A DNA stretch of 64,000 bases from Bordetella ansorpii (GCF_900078315.1 NZ_FKBS01000017.1:55649-119648); one strand, 5' to 3'. Shown: positions 1-11,229, numbered from the stretch's first letter. The notes: a model not told the origin generated them from the letters alone. Translations and numbers: made by a program.

Positions 1-495
1 GCAGGCCTGCGCGCGCTGGGCGCGTTCCGCCTGCGGGTGCTCGCCGAATACGCGCAAGGCGTGCCGCCCGACGAGGCCCACGCCATGCAGTTGCCACCGG
101 GCGCGCCCGTCTGGGTGCGGGAAATCGTGATGTCGGTCGACGGCGTGGACGCCGTGATGGCGCGCAGCCTGACGCCGCTGCGGGCCTCGCACGGCGTCTG
201 GCAAGGCATGCGCAAGCTTCGTACCCGGCCGCTGGCCGACATGCTGTATAACGACCGCAGCATCCACCGCTCGGCCTTCGCCTGCAGCTCCGTCGCGCGC
301 GGCACTGCCCTGTACGCCCCGGCGCGCGACACCCTGCCCGCGCAGGTCCGCGGTACGGCCATGCTGTGGGCGCGCCGCTCGGTGTTCTGGCGCATGGGCC
401 AGCCCCTGCTGGTGACCGAGTGCTTCATGCCCGGGTTCTGGGCGGCCGCGGCCGCACGGCCGCAGGCCATCCATCATCAACACTACCGCCCCTGA
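1..495 (+). CDS. ubiC: Chorismate--pyruvate lyase UbiC, 3' part
   Basis: The reading frame is open from the first base, so the gene starts upstream and about 164 C-terminal residues are present. UbiC cleaves chorismate to 4-hydroxybenzoate and pyruvate, the first committed step of ubiquinone synthesis in the cytoplasm. Visible family blocks are the VREIVM strand, the ARSLTP segment, the RPLADMLY block, and the C-terminal WARRSVFW followed by PLLVTECFMPGFW, which carries the conserved Arg and Glu of the active site. The stop is followed 24 bases later by the radical SAM gene, so the two may be cotranscribed. The family is clear from these blocks; only the N-terminus cannot be assessed. Confidence 0.85.
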   Translation, partial: AGLRALGAFRLRVLAEYAQGVPPDEAHAMQLPPGAPVWVREIVMSVDGVDAVMARSLTPLRASHGVWQGMRKLRTRPLADMLYNDRSIHRSAFACSSVARGTALYAPARDTLPAQVRGTAMLWARRSVFWRMGQPLLVTECFMPGFWAAAAARPQAIHHQHYRP

Positions 496-519
496 TACGA
501 GGGCATTCCAGCAAGCCTC

Positions 520-2433
520 ATGTCTTCCTTGCCTTTGCGCGTGCTCTCCGTCATCCCGCCGATGACGCAACTGAACACGCCCTACCCCTCCACCGCCTAT
601 CTCACCGGTTTTCTGCGTTCGCGGGGGGTCACGTCGTTCCAGGAAGACCTGGCGCTCGCGCTGGTGCTGCGCCTGCTGTCGGCCGACGGCCTGCGCGCCG
701 TGGCCGAACGGATCACCGCGCTGCCCGCCGCCCGGCATACGCCCGCGATCCAGGCCTTCGTGGCCCAGCAGGCCCGCTACCTGGCCACGATCGGCCCTGC
801 GATCGCGTACCTGCAGGGCCGCGACTCCACGCTGGCGCACCGCATCGCCAGCCGCAACTACCTGCCCGAGGGGCCGCGCTTCCGCTCGCTGGACGTGTAC
901 ATCGACGAAGACGGCGGCGATCCCCTGGCCTGGGCCTTCGGCGCGCTGGGCCTGAACGACCGCGCCAAGCACCTGGCCACCCTCTATCTGAACGACCTGG
1001 CCGACGTGCTGCGCGACGCGGTGGACGAGCGTTTCGAATTCGTGCGCTATGCCGAGTCACTGGCCGGCAGCCAGCCGACCTTCGACCCTCTGGCCGACGC
1101 GCTGGCGGCCCCGCTGAACCTGGTCGACGAGACCCTGCGCGAACTGACGGAACAGGCGCTGGAGCGCCACGCGCCGACGATGGTGCTGCTGTCGGTGCCC
1201 TTCCCCGGCGCCGTCTATGCCGCCTTCCGCATCGCCCAGGCCATCAAGGCGCGCAATCCCGCCATCGTCACCGTGCTGGGCGGCGGCTTCGTCAACACCG
1301 AACTGCGCGAACTGAAAGACCCGCGCGTGTTCGACTATTTCGACTACGTCTCGCTGGATGCCGGCGAGCGCCCCTTGCTGGCGCTGCTGGAGCACGTGCA
1401 GGGCAAGCGCTCGCGCCAGCGCCTGGTGCGCACCTTCCTGCGCGATGCCGAGTCCGGCTGCGTGCGGTACGTGAACCTGGTCGAGCCCGACGTGCCGTTC
1501 GAGGAAGTCGGCACGCCCACCTGGGACGGCCTGCCGCTGGACCGCTACCTGTCGCTGCTGGACATGCTGAACCCCATGCACCGGCTCTGGAGCGACGGCC
1601 GCTGGAACAAGCTGACGATCGCGCACGGCTGTTACTGGAAGAAATGCAGCTTCTGCGACGTCAGCCTGGACTACATCGGCCGTTACGAAGGCGCGTCGGC
1701 GAAGATCCTGGCGGACCGCATCGAGGCCATCGTGCAGGAGACCGGACAGACCGGTTTCCATTTCGTGGACGAGGCCGCGCCGCCCAAGTCGCTGAAGGCG
1801 CTGGCCAACGAGCTGATCGAGCGCAACACCGGCATTTCATGGTGGGGCAACATCCGCTTCGAGAAGACGTTCACCCCCGAGCTGTGCCAGTTGCTGGCCG
1901 ACAGCGGCTGCATCGCGGTGTCCGGCGGGCTGGAGGTGGCCTCGGACCGGCTGTTGAACCTGATGAAGAAAGGCGTTTCGGTGGATCAGGTTGCGCGGGT
2001 CACGCGGGCTTTCACCGACGCGGGCGTGCTGGTGCATGCCTACCTGATGTATGGATTTCCCACGCAGACGGTGCAGGACACCGTGGACGCCCTGGAATAC
2101 GTGCGGCAGCTGTTCGCCAACGATTGCATCCAGAGCGGCTTCTTCCACCGCTTCGCCTGTACGGTGCATTCACCGGTGGGCAAGAACCCCGAGGAATACG
2201 GGGTGACGCTGCGCCCCTTGCCGGACGTGACCTTCGCCAAGAACGACGTGGGTTTCCACGATCCCACGGGCGTGGACCATGACGCCCTGGGCCGCGCGCT
2301 GAAGAAGGCCATCTACAACTACATGCACGGCATCGGCCTGGACGAGGACGTGCGCAGCTGGTTTCCGTTCAAGGTGCCGCGCACCACGGTGGCGCGGCAT
2401 CGCATCAGCCGGGCGCTGGAATACGACAGCTAG
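520..2433 (+). CDS. B12-binding-type radical SAM protein of unknown substrate
   Basis: This 637-residue protein has an N-terminal cobalamin-binding-like region (a Rossmann-like segment around residues 220-300 with VTVLGGGFVNTE and DYVSLDAGERPLLALLE) followed by a radical SAM core. The iron-sulfur cysteines are C371, C376 and C379 in HGCYWKKCSFCD, spaced CX4CX2C rather than the usual CX3CX2C. Downstream strands are typical of the barrel (GFHFVDEAAPPK, WWGNIRFEK, AVSGGLEVASDRLLNLMKKG, AYLMYGFPTQT). Proteins of this architecture often carry out methylations or rearrangements on unreactive carbons, but the substrate cannot be read from the sequence. It directly follows ubiC. The start at 520 gives a full N-terminal domain. 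Confidence 0.8.
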   Translation: MSSLPLRVLSVIPPMTQLNTPYPSTAYLTGFLRSRGVTSFQEDLALALVLRLLSADGLRAVAERITALPAARHTPAIQAFVAQQARYLATIGPAIAYLQGRDSTLAHRIASRNYLPEGPRFRSLDVYIDEDGGDPLAWAFGALGLNDRAKHLATLYLNDLADVLRDAVDERFEFVRYAESLAGSQPTFDPLADALAAPLNLVDETLRELTEQALERHAPTMVLLSVPFPGAVYAAFRIAQAIKARNPAIVTVLGGGFVNTELRELKDPRVFDYFDYVSLDAGERPLLALLEHVQGKRSRQRLVRTFLRDAESGCVRYVNLVEPDVPFEEVGTPTWDGLPLDRYLSLLDMLNPMHRLWSDGRWNKLTIAHGCYWKKCSFCDVSLDYIGRYEGASAKILADRIEAIVQETGQTGFHFVDEAAPPKSLKALANELIERNTGISWWGNIRFEKTFTPELCQLLADSGCIAVSGGLEVASDRLLNLMKKGVSVDQVARVTRAFTDAGVLVHAYLMYGFPTQTVQDTVDALEYVRQLFANDCIQSGFFHRFACTVHSPVGKNPEEYGVTLRPLPDVTFAKNDVGFHDPTGVDHDALGRALKKAIYNYMHGIGLDEDVRSWFPFKVPRTTVARHRISRALEYDS

Positions 2434-2473
2434 GCCCGGCGGCGCCACGGGAGAGCGGCCAGTTGGACATCGC

Positions 2474-3007
2474 CTAGCGCCAGCTTTCCGGCTGCACCGT
2501 CACCTGGCCCGCGTCGCACGACACATATGCCTCGCCGTCCTGCACGTTGACGTGCATGCTGAACGTGCGTTGCGCCAGCTCGCCCAGGGCCTGGGTCTGT
2601 TCGTACGGCAGGTAGACCACGCGCAGGTTGCGGGCGCGCTCCAGCTTGTTGCGGATGCCGTCCCACCACAGCTTGCTGGCATGGGCATAGCAATACACGA
2701 TCACTTCGCGCGCCCGGCCGCAGGCCTTCAGGATGCGGCGCTCGTCGGGCTGGCCGACCTCGATCCACAGCTGGATGTCGCCGGTCAGGTCCTTGAGCCA
2801 CACGTCGGGTTCGTCGGTGTCGCTCAGGCCCTTGGTGAAGGCCAGGTTTTCGTCGCCGTGCAGGGCGAAGGCCAACAGGCGCACCATCATGCGCTCGTCC
2901 GTCTCGGAGGGATGGCGGGCGATGGTGAGCGAGTGGCTGCCGTAATAGTGACGGTCGCTGTCGGCGACGTGCAGGTCGGCCTTGTAGATGGTTGCGCGCA
3001 GGGCCAT
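2474..3007 (-). CDS. yaeQ: YaeQ family protein
   Basis: This 177-residue cytoplasmic protein has the usual YaeQ length and start, MALRATIYKADLHVAD. It shows the conserved blocks HYYGSHSLTIARHPSETDER, LSDTDEPDVWLKD and LWIEVGQPDERRILKACGRA. The family folds as a variant of PD-(D/E)XK nucleases, and the D and E/Q residues around DIQLWIEVGQP form the candidate active site; the biochemical role is not established. The longer open frame upstream of 3007 was rejected because YaeQ proteins begin at this Met. It is convergent with the radical SAM gene (40 bases apart) and divergent from the LysE gene. Confidence 0.88.
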   Translation of the reverse strand: MALRATIYKADLHVADSDRHYYGSHSLTIARHPSETDERMMVRLLAFALHGDENLAFTKGLSDTDEPDVWLKDLTGDIQLWIEVGQPDERRILKACGRAREVIVYCYAHASKLWWDGIRNKLERARNLRVVYLPYEQTQALGELAQRTFSMHVNVQDGEAYVSCDAGQVTVQPESWR

Positions 3008-3215
3008 GGAATGTCGAAGGGAAATAGAGGAGTCGGACGCCCAGGGCGTCCGGTAGGCGATCCGAATGATACCTGCCCGGGCGCCGGGACGTTCGCCGCC
3101 CGCCTGGTCGCGGCCAGGCCAGGAGGCAACGGTGTTGCGCGGCACGGCCGATATGAGGAAGCGGGTTTCGTCCGCTTGCGCTAAGCTGGCGCAGCCCGCC
3201 TGAACCCGCCCTGCC

Positions 3216-3884
3216 ATGACTACGCTCGCCGCTTTGCTGGCCTTCACGGCCGCCGCCACCATCCTCACGCTCACCCCCGGCCTGGATACCGCGCTGGTGT
3301 TGCGCACCGCCATGCGCGAAGGCACGCGCCGCGCGCTGCTGGCGGGCATGGGCATTTGCGCGGGCTGCCTGGTGTGGGGCGTACTGGTGGCGGCCGGTCT
3401 GGGCTCCTTGCTGGCCGCGTCCCAATTGGCATACGACATCCTGCGCCTCTGCGGCGCGGCCTACCTTTGCTACATGGGTGCACAGTTGCTGTGGCGCAGT
3501 CGGACGCGCCGCAAGGCGTCCACGCAGGCAGGCGCCCAGGCCGCCAGCGACATGGCGGGCTCGCTGGCCTCGGCGCGCGACCTGACGCCCCTGCAGTGGT
3601 TCCTGCGCGGCGGCCTGACCAATCTGCTCAATCCCAAGATCGGCGTTTTCTACGTCACTTTCATGCCGCAGTTCGTGCCGGCGGGCGTGGATGTCTTCAC
3701 GTTCACCGTGCTGCTGGCGACCATCCACGCGGCACTGGGCGTCGCCTGGTTCGCGGTGCTGGCGGCGGCCACCCAGCCGCTGAACCGCTGGCTGGCTCGG
3801 CCTTCGGTGGCCCGTGGGCTGGACAGGCTGACGGGAGTGGTATTCATCGCCTTCGGACTGAAGCTGGAGCTGGAGCGGCGCTGA
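3216..3884 (+). CDS. LysE/RhtB family amino acid exporter
   Basis: This is a 222-residue inner-membrane protein of usual family length with about six hydrophobic segments. The N-terminal signature TPGLDTALVLRTAMREGTR lies near residues 20-40, and the middle block NLLNPKIGVFYVTFMPQFVP is diagnostic for LysE/RhtB exporters, which expel amino acids or homoserine-lactone-like compounds using the proton gradient. The substrate cannot be assigned. It is a single gene, divergent from yaeQ across about 200 bases. Downstream, the importer operon ends convergently at a minus-strand hairpin. Confidence 0.87.
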   Translation: MTTLAALLAFTAAATILTLTPGLDTALVLRTAMREGTRRALLAGMGICAGCLVWGVLVAAGLGSLLAASQLAYDILRLCGAAYLCYMGAQLLWRSRTRRKASTQAGAQAASDMAGSLASARDLTPLQWFLRGGLTNLLNPKIGVFYVTFMPQFVPAGVDVFTFTVLLATIHAALGVAWFAVLAAATQPLNRWLARPSVARGLDRLTGVVFIAFGLKLELERR

Positions 3885-3918
3885 GGCAAGCCCCTCGGGC
3901 GGCCTGCCGACCGCCCAC

Positions 3919-3953
3919 AAAAAAGCGCCAACTGATACAAGACCGTGGGCGCT
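3919..3953 (-). terminator. Intrinsic terminator of the ggt-ABC importer operon
   Basis: Read on the minus strand, the arms AGCGCC and GGCGCT pair perfectly around an 18-base loop and are followed at once by six T residues. It lies 45-80 bases past the stop of the last gene of the operon. The stem is short and the loop large, so strength is uncertain. Confidence 0.5.
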
Positions 3954-3998
3954 GCGATGTTGCCCGGAAGACCCCGCGGGGTTTGCGGGCACGGCGTA

Positions 3999-5861
<1,863 letters not shown>

Positions 5862-5866
5862 GTTGC

Positions 5867-6745
5867 TTACTTCTCCTGGCGCGGATCGAGGGCGTCACGC
5901 AGCCCGTCGCCCAGCAGGTTGAATCCGAGCACCGCCAGGAAGATCGCCGAGCCGGGGAAGATCGACATCCAGGGCGCCTGCGTCATGAAGTTCTTGGCCG
6001 TGTTGAGCATCGAGCCCCACGACGGATTGGGCGGCTGCAGGCCCAGGCCCAGGAATGACAGGCTGGCCTCGGCGATGATGGCCGTGGCGATGGTGATGGT
6101 GGCCTGCACGATCAGCGGCGGCATCACGTTGGGAAACACGTGCCGGCCGATGATGCGCAGGTCGGACGCGCCCAGCGCCCGGGCGCTCTGCACGTAGTCC
6201 TCGCTCTTCACCGCCAGCACCTGGCCGCGCGTGATCCGGATGAACTTGGGCGCGGCCGACACGCCGATGGCGATCATCGCATTGATCAGGCTGGGCCCCA
6301 GAAAAGCGGCCAGCGCGATCGCCAGGATCAGGAACGGGATGGCCAGCAGCGCCTCGGTGCAGCGCGAGATGATGCTGTCCGTCCAGCCGCCGAAATAACC
6401 GGCGGCCAGGCCGAACGGCACGCCGACGATCAGCGCGATGACGACCGACACCAGGCCCGCCATCAGCGAGGCGCGCGCGCCGAACATCAGGCGCGAGTAG
6501 ATGTCGCGGCCCAGCTCGTCGGTGCCCAGCCAGAACGATGCCGACGGCGCCTTGCGGATGGTCATGAAGCTGGTCTGGAAGGGATCGTGGTTGGCCAGCA
6601 GCGGCGCGAACAGCGCCATCGCCACGAACAGCAGCACGATGATCGCGCCCAGCATGGCGACGCGGTTGCGCCGGAACTTGCCCCAGGCGCGATTGCCGGC
6701 GCGAGGAGGAACCGCCGCGGCGGTCACGGTTGCGGAATTAGTCAT
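5867..6745 (-). CDS. ABC importer permease, DppC/GsiD type
   Basis: This 292-residue inner-membrane permease has an N-terminal transmembrane segment (about residues 28-50, [20 protein letters not shown]). It is followed by the [22 protein letters not shown] block, characteristic of DppC-type subunits. The EAA loop, which contacts the ATPase, is around [21 protein letters not shown]. The C-terminus [18 protein letters not shown] is also typical. It forms a heterodimer with the DppB-type permease encoded upstream. Fourth gene of the ggt operon. Confidence 0.9.
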   Translation of the reverse strand: MTNSATVTAAAVPPRAGNRAWGKFRRNRVAMLGAIIVLLFVAMALFAPLLANHDPFQTSFMTIRKAPSASFWLGTDELGRDIYSRLMFGARASLMAGLVSVVIALIVGVPFGLAAGYFGGWTDSIISRCTEALLAIPFLILAIALAAFLGPSLINAMIAIGVSAAPKFIRITRGQVLAVKSEDYVQSARALGASDLRIIGRHVFPNVMPPLIVQATITIATAIIAEASLSFLGLGLQPPNPSWGSMLNTAKNFMTQAPWMSIFPGSAIFLAVLGFNLLGDGLRDALDPRQEK

Positions 6746-6816
6746 GTGTGCTCCCTAGGCGCTGCGCGCCGTCCCTCCGAGAGGGAATTCGTTCTTGAGG
6801 CGGCTCTGCGAACTCA

Positions 6817-7761
6817 TCATGCATGCCTCAGTCGGGGATTGACCAGGATGTACAGCACGTCGGCCAGCAGGTTCATGATGATGAAGCCCACGGCGACGCA
6901 CAGGACCACGCCCTGCACCACCGCGTAATCACGGTTGAAGACGGCGTCGACGACCAGCTTGCCGAAGCCCGGAATGGTGAACACCTGCTCGGTCAGCACG
7001 GCGCCGGCCAGCAGTTCGCCGAACAGCAGCGTCACCAGCGTGACGATGGGCATCAGCGCGTTGCGCAGCGCGTGGCGCAGCACGACCCTGCGCGGCGACA
7101 CGCCCTTGGCGCGCGCGGTGCGCACGTAGTCGGCGCTGAGCGCCTCCAGCATCGACGACCGGGTATGCCGCATCAGGTAGGCGGCGATGGCCGTGGACAG
7201 CACCAGCGACGGCATCAGCAGCGTCTTGATGGACAGCCACAGGTCTTCGCCGGGCGACACGTAGCCTGAAGCCGGCAACAATTGCCACTGCACGGACACC
7301 ACCATGATCAGGATGATGCCCAGCCAGAAGTTGGGGATGGACATGCCGGACAGCGCCGCCACGTTGGCGCCCATCTCGACCGCCGTCCCTTTTCGCACCG
7401 CGGCGATGATGCCCATGGGGATGCCCACGAGCACCGCCCAGAACATGGCCATCACCGCCAGTTGCAGCGTGACGGGCAGCTTCTGGGCGATCAGTTGCGA
7501 CACCGGCACGTCGGTGCGCAGCGACTTGCCCAGGTCGCCCTGCAGCACCTGGCCGACCCAGGCGCCGTACTGCACGGGCAGCGGATCGTTCAGGTGGTAC
7601 TTGTCGCGCAGATAGTCGAGGACGGCCGGGTCGCGCTCTTCGCCCGCCAGCGTCAGCACCGGATCGCCGGGCAGGATCTTCTGCAGCATGAAGACGAGCA
7701 TCGACACCAGCACCAGGGTCGGAATGGCCACGACCACGCGGCGCAATATGAGTCTTAGCAT
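6817..7761 (-). CDS. ABC importer permease, DppB/GsiC type
   Basis: This is a 314-residue inner-membrane permease starting MLRLILRRVVVAIPTLVLVS, the usual DppB N-terminus; the open frame extends upstream but only this Met fits the family. Conserved features are the periplasmic block ILPGDPVLTLAGEERDP, the segment GKSLRTDVPVSQLIAQKLPVTLQL, and the EAA loop VRTARAKGVSPRRVVLRHALRNALMPIVT. It pairs with the DppC-type subunit downstream. The 167 bases between it and the binding-protein gene hold no gene; such gaps often allow the binding protein to be made in excess, which is an inference here. Confidence 0.9.
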   Translation of the reverse strand: MLRLILRRVVVAIPTLVLVSMLVFMLQKILPGDPVLTLAGEERDPAVLDYLRDKYHLNDPLPVQYGAWVGQVLQGDLGKSLRTDVPVSQLIAQKLPVTLQLAVMAMFWAVLVGIPMGIIAAVRKGTAVEMGANVAALSGMSIPNFWLGIILIMVVSVQWQLLPASGYVSPGEDLWLSIKTLLMPSLVLSTAIAAYLMRHTRSSMLEALSADYVRTARAKGVSPRRVVLRHALRNALMPIVTLVTLLFGELLAGAVLTEQVFTIPGFGKLVVDAVFNRDYAVVQGVVLCVAVGFIIMNLLADVLYILVNPRLRHA

Positions 7762-7928
7762 AGTTGAAACCGAGAAAAAAAGCGGGCCGGGCCGCGCTCG
7801 GCGGGACCGCGCTCGACACGAGGCGATACCGGTTCCGCCACACCACACACTACCGCGCCGCCGGCCGTGCCGCCCCTAGGCGAAAACACCTATTCCGGGG
7901 CGTTGAGCCGACAGCGCGGCGCGGGGCG

Positions 7929-9440
7929 TCATTTTGCCAGGGTCACGCCCTTCAGGCGGATCATGCCGTCGGCGTAGGGCTTGAAACCCTGCAGCTTCTT
8001 CGTCATGGCGAAGGGCCAGGGCTGGTAGTACAGGTAGAAGTTGCGCACGTCCTTGTCGAGGATGGCCTCGGCCTGGTCGTACAGGGCGCGGCGCTTGACC
8101 TGGTCGGGCACCTGGCGCGCCTCGTTCAGCAGCTTGTCCACCGCGGGGTTGTCGTACTTGCCGTCGTTCAGCGAACCCTTGGCCGTGACGAAGGTGTAGA
8201 GGTTGCCGTCCGGATCCACGCGGCCCGACCAGCCACGGATCGAGGCCTCGAAGTTACCCGCCGTGTTACCCGCCAGCAGCGCGGCATAGTCGGTGGGACG
8301 CAGGCTGAGCTGGATGCCCGCCTCGGCCGCCATGGCCTGCACCATCTCGGCGATGGCGGAGGTGGTGGTGTTGTTGCCGTAGGACAGCTCGGCCTTCACG
8401 GTGGTGAGGCCGGCTTCCTTCAGCAGGGCACGGGCCTTCGCCACGTCGCGCTGCGGCACGGGCTTGTCGCTGTGATAAGGACTGGCCGGCGGGAACGGCT
8501 GGTTGGCCGGGGTGTAGATGCCGCCGCCGATCACTTCGTTGATGGCGTTGCGGTCGATCGACAGTTCCAGCGCCTTGCGGACGCGGGCGTCCTTGAACGC
8601 GCTGGTCTTGGCGCGCTCGCCGTTGCCGATGTTGAAGTAGATTTCCTGGAAGCCCAGGCCGTCCACCGACTCGAACCTCAGGTTGGCATCGCCCTTGACC
8701 TGGGCCACGTCCGAGGGGTTCACGCGCTCGATCAGTTGCAGGCCACCGGCGCGCAGGTTCGACAGGCGCACCGTGGTGTCGGGCACCGGCAGGAATACCA
8801 GGCGCGAGAAATGGAAGTCCTTGGCGTCGTAGTACTTGTCGAACTTGTCCAGCACGATGCGGTCGTTCTGGATGCGCTCGACGAACTTGTACGGACCCGA
8901 GCAGATGGGCGTGCGGGCCACCGACGCCGGGTCGGCGAAGGACTTGGGCGACAGCATCATGCCGGCGCGGTCGGACAGGTTGGCCAGCAGCGTGGCGTCC
9001 GGCGTCTTCAGCGTCAGCACCAGGGTCTCGGCGTCGGGCGCGTCCACTTTCTCGACCGAGGCCAGCTCGCTCTTGCGCATGCTGTCCTGCAGGGTCAGCG
9101 CGCGGTCCAGGTTGGCCTTCGCCGCGGCGGCGTCGAACTTGGTGCCGTCATGGAAGGTGGCGTCGGTGCGCAGCTTGAACGTCAGCACCTTGTTGTCCGG
9201 ACTCCAGCTCCAGGACGTGGCCAGTTGCGGCACGAACTGCAGCTTGGCGTCGAGGTCGATCAGTTTGTCGCACAGCGAGGTGAACACCAGGCGGCTGACA
9301 TAGGTGCGGGCCCGGTGCGGGTCCAGCACGTCCACTTCTTCCTGCAGGCCGATGCGCAGCTCTTGCGCGACGGCGGCGCCGGAGGCGGCGGCCAGCAGCA
9401 GGCCGCCCAGGATGACGCTTGCGCGTGTACGTTTACTCAT
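7929..9440 (-). CDS. Family 5 peptide/glutathione-type ABC substrate-binding protein
   Basis: This is a 503-residue periplasmic solute-binding protein. It has a Sec signal peptide (residues 1-25, cleavage after GAAVA) and the family 5 signature near the N-terminus, VDVLDPHRARTYVSRLVFTSLCDKL. The start at 9440 is chosen because GAGGGGAG lies just upstream and the signal peptide begins there. It delivers substrate to the permease pair encoded downstream. Context (gamma-glutamyltransferase upstream, GsiA-like dual ATPase) points to glutathione or other gamma-glutamyl peptides, but binding residues cannot settle this by eye. Confidence 0.88.
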   Translation of the reverse strand: MSKRTRASVILGGLLLAAASGAAVAQELRIGLQEEVDVLDPHRARTYVSRLVFTSLCDKLIDLDAKLQFVPQLATSWSWSPDNKVLTFKLRTDATFHDGTKFDAAAAKANLDRALTLQDSMRKSELASVEKVDAPDAETLVLTLKTPDATLLANLSDRAGMMLSPKSFADPASVARTPICSGPYKFVERIQNDRIVLDKFDKYYDAKDFHFSRLVFLPVPDTTVRLSNLRAGGLQLIERVNPSDVAQVKGDANLRFESVDGLGFQEIYFNIGNGERAKTSAFKDARVRKALELSIDRNAINEVIGGGIYTPANQPFPPASPYHSDKPVPQRDVAKARALLKEAGLTTVKAELSYGNNTTTSAIAEMVQAMAAEAGIQLSLRPTDYAALLAGNTAGNFEASIRGWSGRVDPDGNLYTFVTAKGSLNDGKYDNPAVDKLLNEARQVPDQVKRRALYDQAEAILDKDVRNFYLYYQPWPFAMTKKLQGFKPYADGMIRLKGVTLAK

Positions 9441-9536
9441 TGAGAACTCCCCTCGTTTATCCACTCGTTCTGGCGACGGCGCCACCCGCCCCCGCCATGA
9501 GGCGGCAAGGCCAGGGATGGCGCGGGCACTGCACTA

Positions 9537-11165
9537 TCAGAAGCCGACCGCCTGGCCATCGCGACGCGGATCGCTGGCGGCGACGTAGCCCTGTTCGTTG
9601 TCGTTGGCCGACATGCGCCAGATGAACTGGCCGGCGCCGAAGTCCATGTACGGATCGTCCACCGACTTCAAGCCGTGGCCCAGGTCTTTCAGGCCGGCGA
9701 CGGTCTGCGCGTTCATGGTCGATTCCACGTCCAGCGTGAAATCGCGGTTGACCTTCCAGCGCGGCGCGTCGCATGCGGCCTGCGGTTGTTGATCGTAATC
9801 GACCATGCGGATCACCGTCTGCAGGTGGCCCTGGGGCTGCATGTCGCCGCCCATCACGCCGAAGCTCATCACCGGACGGCCGCCCTGCGTCAGGAAGCCG
9901 GGAATGATGGTGTGGAAGGGGCGCTTGCCGCCTTCGACCACATTGGCCGAGGCCGGGTCCATCGAGAAGCCCACGCCGCGGTTCTGCATGCTGATGCCGG
10001 TGCCCGGCACCACGATGCCCGAGCCGAAGCCCATGTAGTTGGACTGGATGAACGAGATCATCATGCCGCGCTCGTCGGCGGCCGTCAGGTAGACGGTGCC
10101 GCCGGCATGCGGACGGCCGGCCTTGAACGGCGAGGCCTGGTCCAGGCTGATCAGCCTGGCGCGGCTGTCCAGGTAGGCGTCGTCCAGCATCTGCTCGGGC
10201 GTGACTTCCATGCTGCGCGGGTCGGCCACGTAACGGTACAGGTCGGCGAAGGCCAGCTTCATGGCCTCGATCTGCACGTGCTGGGACTGCACTGAATCCA
10301 CCGGCATCGAGGCCAGGTCGAAGCGCTCGCAGATGCCCAGCGCGATCAGCGCGGCGATGCCCTGCCCGTTCGGGGGAATCTCGTGCAGCTCGTAGCCGCG
10401 GTACGACTTGGAGATGGGGTCGACCCAGTCGGGACGGTAGTTGCGCAGGTCGTCCAGCGTCATCGCGCCGCCGTGCTCCTTGGCGAAGGCGGCGATGCGC
10501 TCGGCCAGTTCGCCTTCGTAGAAGTCGCAGCCACGGCTTTCGGCGATGCGGCGCAGCGCGAAGGCGGCGTCCTTGAAGCGGAAATGCTCGCCCACCGCCG
10601 GCGCGTGGCCGTTCGGCATGAAGGCCTGGGCGTAGCCCGGCTGCCCCGACAGCTCGGCGGCGGCGGCGGCCCACTTGTGCGCCACCACCGGCGGCACGGC
10701 GTAGCCGCGCTCGGCGATCTCGATGGCGGGTTCGAACAGTTGCTCGAAGGGCAGCTTGCCCAGTTTTTCGTGCAGCGTGGCCCAGCCGGCCACCACGCCC
10801 GGCACCGTGGCCGAGTCCCAGCCGCGCTTGGGGCGGTTGGCCAGGCCGGCGGCGTCGGTGCCGTACTTGCGCTTGAAGTATTCGACGTTCCAGGCGGCGG
10901 GCGCCACGCCCGAGGAATTCAGGCCGTGCAGGCGCTGGCCGTCCCAGACGATGGCGAAGCAGTCGCCGCCCAGGCCGCAGGACACGGGTTCGACCAGCGT
11001 GATCGTGGCGGCGGCCGCGATGGCCGCGTCGACCGCGTTGCCGCCCTTCAACAGCATGCGCAGGCCGGCCTGTGCCGCCAGGGGATGCGACGTGGACACC
11101 ACGTTGCGGGCGAACAGCGGAATACGGTGCGACGGATAGGGATTGGCCCAGTCGAAGGTTTTCAT
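9537..11165 (-). CDS. ggt: Gamma-glutamyltransferase family protein, cytoplasmic type
   Basis: This 542-residue Ntn-hydrolase is made as a proenzyme that cuts itself before a catalytic Thr. The likely nucleophile is T357 in HAGGTVYLTAADERG, aligning with the TTH..VVD site of E. coli GGT. Other family blocks are STSHPLAAQAGLRMLLKGGNAVDAAIA, SCGLGGDCFAIVWDG, EIPPNGQGIAAL and NRGVGFSMDP. There is no signal peptide, so it should act in the cytoplasm, as YwrD-type members do, on imported gamma-glutamyl compounds. It is first in the operon with the ABC importer and divergent from the LysR gene. Alternative: an acylase-like relative with another substrate. Confidence 0.85.
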   Translation of the reverse strand: MKTFDWANPYPSHRIPLFARNVVSTSHPLAAQAGLRMLLKGGNAVDAAIAAAATITLVEPVSCGLGGDCFAIVWDGQRLHGLNSSGVAPAAWNVEYFKRKYGTDAAGLANRPKRGWDSATVPGVVAGWATLHEKLGKLPFEQLFEPAIEIAERGYAVPPVVAHKWAAAAAELSGQPGYAQAFMPNGHAPAVGEHFRFKDAAFALRRIAESRGCDFYEGELAERIAAFAKEHGGAMTLDDLRNYRPDWVDPISKSYRGYELHEIPPNGQGIAALIALGICERFDLASMPVDSVQSQHVQIEAMKLAFADLYRYVADPRSMEVTPEQMLDDAYLDSRARLISLDQASPFKAGRPHAGGTVYLTAADERGMMISFIQSNYMGFGSGIVVPGTGISMQNRGVGFSMDPASANVVEGGKRPFHTIIPGFLTQGGRPVMSFGVMGGDMQPQGHLQTVIRMVDYDQQPQAACDAPRWKVNRDFTLDVESTMNAQTVAGLKDLGHGLKSVDDPYMDFGAGQFIWRMSANDNEQGYVAASDPRRDGQAVGF

Positions 11166-11213
11166 GCGGCGGCTCTGCGTCTAGTCGATAGGAAACAGGC
11201 GACGTTACTCTCG

Positions 11214-11229
11214 TGATTTAATTAAATCA
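11214..11229. promoter_or_regulatory. Perfect 16-bp palindrome, candidate LysR operator
   Basis: TGATTTAATTAAATCA is a perfect AT-rich palindrome in GC-rich surroundings. It sits between the divergent ggt and LysR genes and contains the T-N11-A core of LysR boxes. It overlaps the place where a ggt promoter would lie (TTGATT, 17-base spacer, TAACGT on the minus strand). Confidence 0.6.

Noticed and set aside
366-2282. 638-residue open frame overlapping ubiC and the radical SAM gene
   Set aside because: Arg/Ala/Gly/Pro-rich composition without family blocks; it is the out-of-frame shadow of the radical SAM gene.
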